A DNA stretch of 64,000 nt from assembly GCF_900231165.1 (NCBI RefSeq), contig NZ_LT960614.1, positions 372,001-436,000 of the forward strand. The letters are read 5' to 3'. The translations under genes were made by a program, and so were the position numbers. Shown piece after piece: positions 16,023 to 24,083 of this stretch. Positions within the stretch are counted from its first letter, which is position 1; every line of letters begins with the position of its first letter. This DNA is from Hartmannibacter diazotrophicus. GTDB lineage: Bacteria > Pseudomonadota > Alphaproteobacteria > Rhizobiales > Pleomorphomonadaceae. Under the pieces are notes generated by a model. The model was not told the DNA's origin and did no database searches. It saw nothing but the letters and a program-made list of their open reading frames with translations.

Positions 16023-18355
16023 GTGCAGTCGTGGGAAAGCCGCTCCACCGGATCGAGGATGCTGCGCTTCTGGCCGGCAAGGGGCGGTTCGTCGATGACA
16101 TCCAGCTGGCCGACGTTCTCCACTGTGCCTTCGTCCGCAGCCCCTTCGCTCACGCGACGATCGAGGGCATCGATACCGAGTTCGCGCGCTCCATGCCGGG
16201 GGTCGTCGCGGTTCTGCTGGCCGCCGACCTTGCACCGCTGCTGACGTCGCCTCGCATGCCACTGACAGCCAGCACGACGAAGACGCAGGACAGCAGTACG
16301 CCTTTCGTGCTGCAGGACAAGGAAGTCGCCTACGTCGGTGAGCCGGTCGCGCTCGTCATCGCCCATTCGCGTGCGGAGGCGGAAGACGCGGCAGCCATGG
16401 TGGGTGTCGAATATGACGTGCTTCCGGCCGTGACCGATGCGCGGCGCGCCGCAGATGACGGCGGCGACATCGTGCGCTCGGAGCTTTCGAGCAATATCCT
16501 GAAGAAATTCAGCGTCGGCTACGGCGACGTCGATGGGGCCTTCGCGTCGGCGCCAAGGATTTTTTCCGATGATATCTGGCAACACCGGGGCTGTGGCCAG
16601 TCCATCGAGACGCGGGGTGTCGTCGTCGAGCCGCGCTTCGGTGGCGAGGAGCTGTGCGTCTGGTCGTCGACGCAGATGCCGCACGACCTTTTTTTCGTGA
16701 TCACCGGCATGCTGGGGATGGACGAGACGGCCGTTCGCGTCATCACGCCCGATGTCGGCGGTGGCTTCGGCCCGAAATACTGCATCTACCCGGAAGAGAT
16801 CGCCGTCCCCGCGGCGGCCCGCCTTCTCGGGCGCAATCTCAAGTGGATCGAGGACCGGCGCGAATATTTCACCGCGGCGATCCAGGAGCGGGACCAGTAC
16901 TGGTCCATGGACATCGCAGTGGACGACGACGGCCGCATTCTCGGCCTTCGTGGCCACATGGTGCATGACCAGGGTGCCTACGCACCGAAGGCCGTCAATC
17001 TTCCCTACAATTCGGCGACGGCGGTGACAGGCCCCTACATCGTTCCGGCCTATGCCATGGACGTGGTGGTCGCTCACACCAACAAGGTGCCTGTCTCGTC
17101 GGTGCGCGGCGCGGGGTATCCGCAGGCGGCCTTCGCCATGGAGCGGTTGCTGGATCTGGTCGCCCGCCAGCTCGGTCTTGACCGGGCGGAAGTGCGCCGG
17201 CGCAATCTCATCCCGCCGGAACAGATGCCCTATACGAAGAAACTGGCGGCCAGATCCGGTGCTGCCATCGTCTATGACAGCGGCGATTATCTTGCGTCGC
17301 AGGCCGAGGTGCTGGCCGCCGCCGGATGGGACGATTTTCCCGCGCGCCAGAAGGCGGCGCTGGCCGAGGGGCGCTATATCGGCATCGGTCTTGCCAACGC
17401 GGTCAAGGGAACCGGCCGGGGCCCCTTCGAGGGCGGGAAAGTCAAGGTCTCCCAGGACGGGCGCGTGACGGTCTACACGGGTGCCGCCGCCATGGGGCAG
17501 GGGCTTGCGACGGCGCTCGCGCAGATCTGTGCCGAGCAGCTGACGGTCGGTCTGGAGGATGTGACGGTCGTCGCGGGCGATACGGCGATCACGCCGCTCG
17601 GCCTTGGCGGCTTTGCCAGCCGCCAGCTCGTGACGGCGGGCTCCTCCGTCCATCTTGCGGCAAGTTCGGTCGCGGCCAAGGCGGTGAAGGCGGCAAGCCG
17701 GTTGATGGATGTCGACGAGGCGACGCTCGAACTCCGTGGGGGTCGGGTCTGGGTCAGGGACAGCAACCGCTCCATGGGGCTCGACGAACTGGCGCGGGCG
17801 TTGCGCGGCGCGCCGGGCTTTGCTTTCCCGGCCGATCTCGAACCCGGTCTGGAGACGACCCTCCAGTGGAAGACGGAATCGCTGACCTACGCCAATGCCT
17901 CCCATGTCGCGGAGGTGGAGGTCGACATCGAACTCGGCAGCGTCACGATCAATCGCTATGTCGCGCTCAACGATTCCGGCCGCATGATCAATCCGATGAT
18001 CGTCGACGGGCAGATCGTCGGCGGGATCGTGCATGGCATCGGCAATGCTCTTTTCGAGTTCATGGGCTACGACGACACCGCCCAACCGCTGACGACCACC
18101 TTCCAGGAATATCTTCTGGTGACGGCGACCGAGTTGCCGCATTTCGAAACGATCTACCGGCAGACCCCTTCGACCCTCAATCCGATCGGGGCAAAGGGCG
18201 TCGGCGAGGCCGGCACGATACCGGCAGCAGCGGCGATCATCTCCGCGGTGGAAGATGCGCTCGCGCCCTTCGGTGTGAGGATTTCCCAGACGCCGGTCTC
18301 GCCGGAAACCATTTTCAATCTCATTCAGGTCGCGCGCGCTGCAGCATCGCAATAG
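16019..18355 (+). CDS. molybdenum hydroxylase catalytic subunit (CoxL/XdhB-like, form II)
   Basis: I placed the start at the ATG overlapping the coxS stop (ATGA), giving 778 residues beginning MSAVVGKPLHRIEDAALLAG; longer upstream frames are shadow sequence. Motifs include GGGFGPK, the MCD-contacting VRGAGYPQAAFAMER, MGQGLATALAQ and GVGEAG with the presumed catalytic base E730. The active-site loop is of the RGAGR-like form II type. The AYXCSFR loop of true aerobic CO dehydrogenase is absent, so this is more likely a hydroxylase of an aromatic or N-heterocyclic substrate or CoA ester than a CO oxidiser. The next gene starts 10 bp downstream. Confidence 0.88.
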   Translation: MSAVVGKPLHRIEDAALLAGKGRFVDDIQLADVLHCAFVRSPFAHATIEGIDTEFARSMPGVVAVLLAADLAPLLTSPRMPLTASTTKTQDSSTPFVLQDKEVAYVGEPVALVIAHSRAEAEDAAAMVGVEYDVLPAVTDARRAADDGGDIVRSELSSNILKKFSVGYGDVDGAFASAPRIFSDDIWQHRGCGQSIETRGVVVEPRFGGEELCVWSSTQMPHDLFFVITGMLGMDETAVRVITPDVGGGFGPKYCIYPEEIAVPAAARLLGRNLKWIEDRREYFTAAIQERDQYWSMDIAVDDDGRILGLRGHMVHDQGAYAPKAVNLPYNSATAVTGPYIVPAYAMDVVVAHTNKVPVSSVRGAGYPQAAFAMERLLDLVARQLGLDRAEVRRRNLIPPEQMPYTKKLAARSGAAIVYDSGDYLASQAEVLAAAGWDDFPARQKAALAEGRYIGIGLANAVKGTGRGPFEGGKVKVSQDGRVTVYTGAAAMGQGLATALAQICAEQLTVGLEDVTVVAGDTAITPLGLGGFASRQLVTAGSSVHLAASSVAAKAVKAASRLMDVDEATLELRGGRVWVRDSNRSMGLDELARALRGAPGFAFPADLEPGLETTLQWKTESLTYANASHVAEVEVDIELGSVTINRYVALNDSGRMINPMIVDGQIVGGIVHGIGNALFEFMGYDDTAQPLTTTFQEYLLVTATELPHFETIYRQTPSTLNPIGAKGVGEAGTIPAAAAIISAVEDALAPFGVRISQTPVSPETIFNLIQVARAAASQ

Positions 18356-18365
18356 GGGAACGAGC

Positions 18366-19352
18366 TTGTCCAAGAAACTGTCTCTCACACTTGCCTGCGG
18401 CGACTACGAGATCATTCGTCCCCTGAAGGAAGGGACCGTCCAGCCGGACGGCATCGAGCTCAACATCCTGACCGCCGCCGATTCGGCGACGCGGCACTGG
18501 CGCTTCCTGCGCAACGAGGAGTTCGACATCGCGGAATGCTCGGCATCGACCTATCTGGTGGCGCGTGACCGCGGTCTGCCCTTCCGGGCGATTCCGGTTT
18601 TCCTGCACCGCCGCTTCCGGCATGGGTTCATCTTCACCAACACCGGCAAAGGCATCGTCAAGCCCGCCGATCTGATCGGCAAGAAGGTCGGTGCGAAGGC
18701 CTATCAGGTGACGGCGGTCTTGTGGCTGCGAGGCATTCTGGAAGAGCATTACGGCGTGCCCCACACGTCTGTCGAATGGTTCACGGAGCTGGACGAGGAC
18801 GTCGATTTCAATCCGCCGGAAGGTTTGAGGCTCAGTCAGATCGATCAGTCGAAGTCCATTGAGACAATGCTCGCCGAGGGTGAGATCGACGCATTGCTTC
18901 ATCCCGATATCATCGATCCAATCATCGAGAAGGATCCGCGTGTTGGCCGCCTCTTCCCGAACTACAAGGACGAGGAAATCGCCTACTACAACAAGACGGG
19001 CATCTTTCCGATCATGCATGTGACCGGGATCAGGCAGGAACTCGTCGAGAAATATCCCTGGATCGTGCCCAATCTCTATCAGGCCTTCGAGCAGTCCAAG
19101 GCGCTGGCGATGAAGCGCATGCGCAATCCGCGCCTCGTTCCGCTTGCCTGGTACCAGGAGGCCTGGGAAGAGCAGGAGCAGCTTCTCGGACCCGATCCGT
19201 GGGCCTATGGCCTCGGCGAGCAGAACCGGAACAACCTCGAAACGCTGGTCGGCTATTCGCATGCCCACAATCTGATCAGCCGCAAGATCCCGCTTGAAGA
19301 GCTGTTCATGGACGTCTCGCAGGGGCGCAAGCGCGGGCATTTCCGGACCTGA
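18366..19352 (+). CDS. 4,5-dihydroxyphthalate decarboxylase-like / substrate-binding-fold protein
   Basis: The 328-residue protein begins at TTG after an AGGGGAACGAG site. It resembles the Pht5 family of 4,5-dihydroxyphthalate decarboxylases, which have a periplasmic-binding-protein fold: TLACGDYEIIRPLKEGTVQ at the start, then YLVARDRGLPFRAIPVF, and IFPIMHV near residue 218. There is no signal peptide, which argues for a cytoplasmic enzyme and against a transport binding protein. Following the molybdenum hydroxylase genes by 10 bp, it could decarboxylate a hydroxylated aromatic acid. Many proteins annotated this way are untested. Confidence 0.72.
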   Translation: MSKKLSLTLACGDYEIIRPLKEGTVQPDGIELNILTAADSATRHWRFLRNEEFDIAECSASTYLVARDRGLPFRAIPVFLHRRFRHGFIFTNTGKGIVKPADLIGKKVGAKAYQVTAVLWLRGILEEHYGVPHTSVEWFTELDEDVDFNPPEGLRLSQIDQSKSIETMLAEGEIDALLHPDIIDPIIEKDPRVGRLFPNYKDEEIAYYNKTGIFPIMHVTGIRQELVEKYPWIVPNLYQAFEQSKALAMKRMRNPRLVPLAWYQEAWEEQEQLLGPDPWAYGLGEQNRNNLETLVGYSHAHNLISRKIPLEELFMDVSQGRKRGHFRT

Positions 19353-19392
19353 CCGTTCACCGGCGCCGTTTTCTGAAACCCCAAAGCCTTTC

Positions 19393-19412
19393 GCGCCGCC
19401 GCCCGGCGGCGC
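19393..19412 (+). other. intercistronic hairpin
   Basis: The nine-base arms GCGCCGCCG (19393-19401) and CGGCGGCGC (19404-19412) are exactly complementary, with 2 bases between them (about 8 bp of stem in practice). The hairpin lies between the decarboxylase-like gene and coxG, with no T-run. It is probably a processing or stabilising element rather than a full terminator. Confidence 0.4.
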
Positions 19413-19434
19413 GCTCCGGGAGCCGAGCCCAAAG

Positions 19435-20109
19435 ATGGAAATCAAGAACACTTTCGACGTTCCGCTGCCGCCGAACGAGGCGTGGCCGGTCCTGATGGAC
19501 ATTCCGCGGATCGTGCCCTGCGTTCCCGGTGCCGAACTGGTCGAAGTCGTCGACGAGCGCACGTTCAAGGGCAAGGTCGCCGTCAAGCTCGGACCGATCG
19601 CCCTCGTCTTCAACGGCACCGCGCGCTTCGAGGATATCGACGAGGCAGCCCACAAGGCGAACGTGAAGGTTCAGGGGACCGACACCAAGGGCCGGGGTGG
19701 GGCGAACGCGACCGTCGCCTTTTCGCTCCAGCCGTCCGAACAGGGCTCCCGGGTCTACATCGTCACGGACGTCGCCCTCTCCGGAATGGTGGCCCAATAT
19801 GGCCGCGGCACCGGCGTCATCCAGGGCGTTGCGGCCCAACTCATCAACCAGTTCGCGGCCTCGCTGCGGGAGATGCTGGAGAAGGAAGGCGCCCTCGGCG
19901 CGCCAACCGGGGGGATCGCGGGGGCGGATCCAGCCGTCTCTGCCGAGGGCGACACCAGCACCGGTGCGGCCCCGGTCAGGACAGAGTCCTCCTCCTCCTT
20001 GCGGACGGAGCCAGCGCCCGCACCGAAGCCGATTTCCGGCTTCGCTCTGCTTCTGAGCGTTCTGAAGGAAATGCTCCGCGGTCTCTTCGGCGGGAGGAAA
20101 CGCGATTAG
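19435..20109 (+). CDS. CoxG-like SRPBCC protein (molybdenum hydroxylase accessory)
   Basis: I start this at the ATG at 19435, giving a 224-residue protein beginning MEIKNTFDVPLPPNEAW, the standard start of CoxG (COG3427) proteins. A frame open from 19294 runs through the previous gene. Residues 1-150 form the SRPBCC (START-like) domain with MDIPRIVPCVPGAEL and GRGTGVIQG. The rest is a low-complexity linker and a short hydrophobic C-terminal tail (FALLLSVLKEMLRGLFGG). In Oligotropha CoxG recruits CO dehydrogenase to the membrane; homologues occur with form II hydroxylases. A similar membrane-anchoring role is inferred here. Confidence 0.83.
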   Translation: MEIKNTFDVPLPPNEAWPVLMDIPRIVPCVPGAELVEVVDERTFKGKVAVKLGPIALVFNGTARFEDIDEAAHKANVKVQGTDTKGRGGANATVAFSLQPSEQGSRVYIVTDVALSGMVAQYGRGTGVIQGVAAQLINQFAASLREMLEKEGALGAPTGGIAGADPAVSAEGDTSTGAAPVRTESSSSLRTEPAPAPKPISGFALLLSVLKEMLRGLFGGRKRD

Positions 20110-20186
20110 CAACACGGCTGCGTTTCTCCTGGCCATCTCGCGAGCCTTTTTTCGGGACGGCGCCGCGTGTCTTCGAAAGCGACATC

Positions 20187-21263
20187 ATGACGGGCCAGAG
20201 CGTTTCTGACGATGGCGGCAGCGACATGCCAGTCGTCCTGCAGTGGTGCGTGCTGGCCGCCCTCTCGGCGGTCCTTGCCGCCTTCCTCACGTGGCTTGCC
20301 TTCCCGGCGGCGCTTCTGCTCGGACCCATGGTCGCCGGGATTATCTTCGCCTTTCACGGCGGCACGCTGCAGGTCGGCCAGACGCTTTCCATGTTGGGGC
20401 AGGGCGTTCTGGGCTGCGTCATCGCCCGTTCGATGCCACTGACCGTTTCCGCCGAACTGCTGCTCAGATGGCCGCTTTTCGTCACGATCATCCTGTCGGT
20501 GGTCCTGGTCAGCGCCATGCTTGGCTGGATCATGACACGCCTGCGCGTCCTTCCGGGCACAACGGTCGTCTGGGGGATCAGTCCGGGTGCCGCGACGGTG
20601 ATGACGCTCATGGCCGAAAGCGCTGGAGCGGACGCGCAACTCGTCGCGTTCATGCAGTATTCGCGGATCATCATCGCGGCCGGAGTGGCCTCCGCCGTTG
20701 CCAAGTGGACCGGTATTGACGCGGCCCATGGCACAGCGGCCGCCGAATGGTTTCCGGCTGTCGACTGGCTCGCACTTGCCCAGACGCTGGGTCTCGCCAT
20801 TTCCGGGCCGCTTGTCGCGCGCGTCACCGGAGTGCGCGGCGCGGCACTTCTGGTTCCGCTGCTCGCCGCCATCGTGCTGGCTCATTACGGCATCTTGGAA
20901 ATCGAACTGCCGCGCTGGCTGCTCGTCGTCGTCTACGCCTTCCTTGGCTGGCGCATCGGGCTACGTTTCACCCGTTCGTTGCTGCTGCACGCGCTGAAGT
21001 CGCTACCGGGCATCCTGGCAAGTTCCTTCGCCTTGATCATTGTCTGCGCCGGCATTGCCGCGCTGCTTGTCGTCTTTGCGGACATCGATCCGCTGACCGC
21101 CTATCTGGCGACGAGTCCCGGCGGAGCGGATACCGTCGCCATCATCGCGACGTCCAGCAACGCCGATGTCGCCTTCGTGATGACGACGCAGATGTTCCGC
21201 TTCGTCATCGTCCTGCTCCTTGGTCCGGTGACGGCAAAATTCGTTGCCTCCCGGTCCGCTTGA
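20187..21263 (+). CDS. AbrB-family membrane transporter
   Basis: The 358-residue protein has about ten hydrophobic segments and matches the AbrB/COG3180 family (formerly annotated as ammonia monooxygenase). The internally duplicated motif SPGAATVMTLMAESAGAD (near residue 133) recurs as SPGGADTVAIIATSSNAD (near residue 310). I chose the ATG at 20187 because upstream codons have no domain and overlap coxG. Family members are thought to be organic-acid or anion permeases, often next to catabolic genes. As the last gene of the molybdenum hydroxylase operon it is a candidate for substrate uptake or product export. Confidence 0.8.
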   Translation: MTGQSVSDDGGSDMPVVLQWCVLAALSAVLAAFLTWLAFPAALLLGPMVAGIIFAFHGGTLQVGQTLSMLGQGVLGCVIARSMPLTVSAELLLRWPLFVTIILSVVLVSAMLGWIMTRLRVLPGTTVVWGISPGAATVMTLMAESAGADAQLVAFMQYSRIIIAAGVASAVAKWTGIDAAHGTAAAEWFPAVDWLALAQTLGLAISGPLVARVTGVRGAALLVPLLAAIVLAHYGILEIELPRWLLVVVYAFLGWRIGLRFTRSLLLHALKSLPGILASSFALIIVCAGIAALLVVFADIDPLTAYLATSPGGADTVAIIATSSNADVAFVMTTQMFRFVIVLLLGPVTAKFVASRSA

Positions 21264-21422
21264 GCCGATGGAGTGCTGATTTTTCGCCGGAACTGACCCG
21301 GGCCTTTGATCGAGATGCGACCCACCCATGCCGAATGGCTCATGGCCGGGTCAAGCCATGCGCGGTTTCCTTGTTCGTCCGGGCCGCTCTATCCTCCTGA
21401 GCTCAGAGCGCAATCTTCTCGT

Positions 21423-21752
21423 TCACGGGCAGTCGCTGTCGCGAACATACCGGGCCTTGAGCCAGCCCTTGGTCGTTCGATCGCCCTGATAGTGGGTCAC
21501 GGGACACCAGCGGCTTGCCCATTTCGCCGACTTGGGCTCGCAGTCCGCGTCGAGATGGATGATGCCGTGGTTGCCGGGTTCCAACTGGTCCAGGATTTGG
21601 GACGACGCGGAAGGGCCGGCGCGCATGTTGAGGACATCGCCGGGCGAGACGTTGACGACAAAGAGACACCCGGGACCGCTCGTCGCGAACGCGGTCCCGC
21701 AGAGGCCGAGGCTGAAGAGGAAGCAAGCCAGGCCGGGTGCAATGATCCTCAT
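21423..21752 (-). CDS. secreted SH3-like (SH3b) domain protein
   Basis: The ATG at 21752 has GGAGG five bases upstream and gives MRIIAPGLACFLFSLGLCGTAFA, a clean signal peptide; an ATG four codons earlier would overlap that site. The mature part of about 85 residues is a bacterial SH3 domain, with VSPGDVLNMRAGPSASS and a tryptophan-lysine segment GWLKARYV at the end, plus three or four cysteines that could form disulfides. Such periplasmic SH3b modules bind cell wall or partner proteins; the role is unknown. It stands alone, convergent with the AbrB gene. Confidence 0.72.
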   Translation of the reverse strand: MRIIAPGLACFLFSLGLCGTAFATSGPGCLFVVNVSPGDVLNMRAGPSASSQILDQLEPGNHGIIHLDADCEPKSAKWASRWCPVTHYQGDRTTKGWLKARYVRDSDCP

Positions 21753-22141
21753 GGGTTCCTCCATGCCATTCGTCCGGATTGCAGCAAGGTCACAAGATGG
21801 AAGACGGAATTCGGCGAGACAGCAAGGCCTAAAAGGACAAACTGATCATTCGCTGGACCCCTGACAGCCGGTTTTCATCGGTGCGCCAGATTCCTCCCGA
21901 AAGATCGATGGCAGGGCCTTTTCTGCCGCAGGCGGCTCAAGTACCCGAATATTCCGCATTGCCTTTCAGAAACGCTTCACAAAAGAACGCGAACTGATTT
22001 GCAGGGCGTCTTTGTGCGGCGCAAAATCAGATTTTAAACCGCATCCGGACGCAGCGGCCTGGACGTCATGCTTTGGCCAGGCCGCATGGCTCAAGAATTG
22101 CGAGCCATTGACCGTCCGGATCGAATTTCAAAGGAGTTAGC
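21753..22141. other. gene-free region with an inverted repeat
   Basis: No convincing coding frame is present in 389 bp. Near the right end the inverted repeat ATGGCTC-N9-GAGCCAT spans 22086-22108, 33 bp before the start of the next small gene. It could be a regulator site or leader hairpin. A good AAAGGAG ribosome-binding site follows at about 22130. Confidence 0.35.
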
Positions 22142-22399
22142 ATGACCGATGCCGACCCCAAGCCTAATGTCGTGCCGCTTTTCCGGGGATCAGACAATCG
22201 AAAATATGAGACCAGCGTCGAGCGGTTCGGCAAGCAGCAATTTCTTCATGTTCTTGCCTGTCACCGTCGCTGCCATTTGCACAATTCGTGTGTGATCGTC
22301 GCTCAAATGAAGGCTGCGTGGGCCACGAGGGACTATTTCCATCCCGCCTTCGATGTCTCGATCGGGTGCCGGACGGATCGAAAACTGGGCACAGGCTGA
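22142..22399 (+). CDS. small hypothetical protein
   Basis: The 85-residue frame is preceded by AAAGGAGTTAGC directly before ATG, a strong start signal. The first 30 residues (MTDADPKPNVVPLFRG...) look like a real soluble N-terminus. The second half is rich in His, Cys and Arg and could be out-of-frame sequence, so a frameshift or degenerate gene is possible. I do not recognise a family. Confidence 0.4.
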   Translation: MTDADPKPNVVPLFRGSDNRKYETSVERFGKQQFLHVLACHRRCHLHNSCVIVAQMKAAWATRDYFHPAFDVSIGCRTDRKLGTG

Positions 22400-22533
22400 A
22401 AACGGATAAACCGTGAAGGCTTCCCGGCATTTTCATCTGTGCTGCACATCACGGAAGGACGCCAGGCAAATCGCTAAGGTCTCTTCATCGGACGAACGAA
22501 GGGTTCGCCGCAAACCTGAAGGAGACCCGAGCG

Positions 22534-22767
22534 ATGATGGGGATTGCAACCACCACAATCATGACCCTCTCGCTGTGTGTCAGCGGCCCTTCCGGGCCCT
22601 GTCATCGGCAGGCCGAGGAACAGATGGTATTCAACGGCAATCAGATCGAGTGCGCTCTCTTTGGGCAGCAGGCGGTCAGCGAATACCTGAAGGCTCACAT
22701 CAAGCGCCGGCTGCTCAAGTACAGATGCGAAAGCTCTGACAACAGGACCAGAATCGGGTCCATCTAG
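22534..22767 (+). CDS. small putative secreted protein
   Basis: The 77-residue frame has GAAGGAG about 10 bases before tandem ATGs. A short hydrophobic N-terminus (MMGIATTTIMTLSLCVSG) is followed by a cysteine-containing core, FNGNQIECALFGQQA, and RRLLKYRCES. The pattern of a signal-like segment plus a short core with conserved-looking cysteines resembles uncharacterised small secreted proteins of rhizobia. The function is unknown. It stands alone between two gene-free stretches. Confidence 0.5.
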   Translation: MMGIATTTIMTLSLCVSGPSGPCHRQAEEQMVFNGNQIECALFGQQAVSEYLKAHIKRRLLKYRCESSDNRTRIGSI

Positions 22768-22889
22768 GCGATGTCGCCACGTGCCGATACGTCGGCAACG
22801 TGGGACATGTCCGACGATGGCCCTCATCTCGGCCCGATTGACAATGCCGGCACTCGGACGCCTGCGACAGCGAGGCCCCGACTGCCCGA

Positions 22890-23432
22890 CTAGAGGGCGC
22901 CTTCATCGGTCATCGACGTCACTTCTGCGACGCGGCCCCTTGATACGAGGCACTTCCACGGCGCCTTTTGCGGCCCGACGCCCACCATCACCAGAGTATT
23001 GGCCTCGGAGAATTCGGAACTCGTCACCGAGACCGTGTTGCCGGTCTGGCTGGCAACGGCCGAGAGGCAGGCGGCTTCATCCTGCTGGCTGCCGCTGCGC
23101 ATCGCGGGTGGGCTGGATGGCAGAGGGCTCGCCGTCTTGCCGCATTGAGCCGGAGAAACCGTGCTGACGGACTGATATCGGCCGTCGCCGGTCACGACCT
23201 CGGCGCATGTTCCCGACGTCGCGTTCCAATAATAGGACGTCAATCCCTTCTGCTCAGCGAGCGAATAGCCGCGCGATGTCAGCGCCATTTCGCCGGATGA
23301 GGCGCGGGCGCCCGTGAGATCGGTCAGTCCCGGAGAGGGGTTGATGAGGCTCGGCGCCTGAGACGTCGTTCCGGCATCCTGGCAGCCCGCCACGGCAACT
23401 GCGACGAGGAATGGCATCATTATCTTGTTCAT
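22890..23432 (-). CDS. putative lipoprotein
   Basis: The 180-residue protein starts MNKIMMPFLVAVAVAGCQD; VAVAGC is a good lipobox, so the mature protein would be acylated at C17 and anchored to a membrane. The rest is Ser/Thr/Ala-rich with a few cysteines (GTCAEVV, AQCGK, AACLSAV, WKCLV) and no domain I recognise. The two halves contain possible four-cysteine pairs. The GGAGG-like sequence upstream (AAGATGAACAAG preceded by GGAGGCC) supports the start. Confidence 0.68.
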   Translation of the reverse strand: MNKIMMPFLVAVAVAGCQDAGTTSQAPSLINPSPGLTDLTGARASSGEMALTSRGYSLAEQKGLTSYYWNATSGTCAEVVTGDGRYQSVSTVSPAQCGKTASPLPSSPPAMRSGSQQDEAACLSAVASQTGNTVSVTSSEFSEANTLVMVGVGPQKAPWKCLVSRGRVAEVTSMTDEGAL

Positions 23433-23625
23433 CTTGGCCTCCTCCCATTTCTTATTTTATCATCAAATAAATATTGATGTTGCCGGGGTATTTGGACACA
23501 AAGTCGAAAGATCGTCCAATAAAATAGAGTCTTGATTGCTGAGTGAAGCTTGCCGAGCCGACGGCCGCAGCTTTGGCGCGGGCGATATCCGGTGCCCAAG
23601 CTCCGGCGTTAAACGCAAGTGGCGA

Positions 23626-23916
23626 TCACTTTTCAGCGGCTGAAATCCGGGCGAATTTCCGGCAATGCGCATGCAGCAGAAATGCATTGAGGCCCATGCT
23701 GATGGCGGCGACGAGAAGCGCGCTGGCAAGCGACGGATCGCCGACAAAATGAAAGGCGATCAGGCACCACGGCAGCGACAGGAAATAGGCGAAAACGCCG
23801 GACAGCGGGTCCGGCTCCATGCCGAACGCCCCGGCCGCATTGAGCGGAACCAGCACAAGGGAGACGAGGCACAGCAGCAGATAAAGCCCCGTGAGAACCC
23901 GGCAGACAGACATCAC
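23626..23916 (-). CDS. small membrane protein of unknown function
   Basis: The 96-residue protein has three hydrophobic stretches (about residues 6-30, 40-58 and 63-85) separated by short polar loops, including FGMEPDPLSG. This is a plausible three-helix inner-membrane protein similar to uncharacterised SPW/DUF-type small membrane proteins. The ATG follows GGGGGATGGG. No partner gene is adjacent, and the surroundings are gene-free for 190 bp downstream. Confidence 0.62.
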   Translation of the reverse strand: MMSVCRVLTGLYLLLCLVSLVLVPLNAAGAFGMEPDPLSGVFAYFLSLPWCLIAFHFVGDPSLASALLVAAISMGLNAFLLHAHCRKFARISAAEK

Positions 23917-24083
23917 CCATCCCCCGTTGTTGAGTTTTAGCTGTCAGAAGCAGGCAATCAATCGATCCAATCGACGTCCTCTGAGTGGCGTGTCCGGCTG
24001 CCGACCGACAAAGGCAGGCCCGGCAAGGAATTGCGAATGGCTTCTGGCGATAAGACTTTGCCTTGGCGATCAGGCGTTGCCCG

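Noticed and set aside
16019-18355. Aerobic carbon monoxide dehydrogenase (true CoxL)
   Set aside because: The active-site loop reads VRGAGYPQ, not AYXCSFR, so form I CODH is not supported.
15953-18388. Minus-strand open frame of 811 codons opposite coxL
   Set aside because: A shadow of the molybdenum hydroxylase gene, which has all family motifs on the plus strand.
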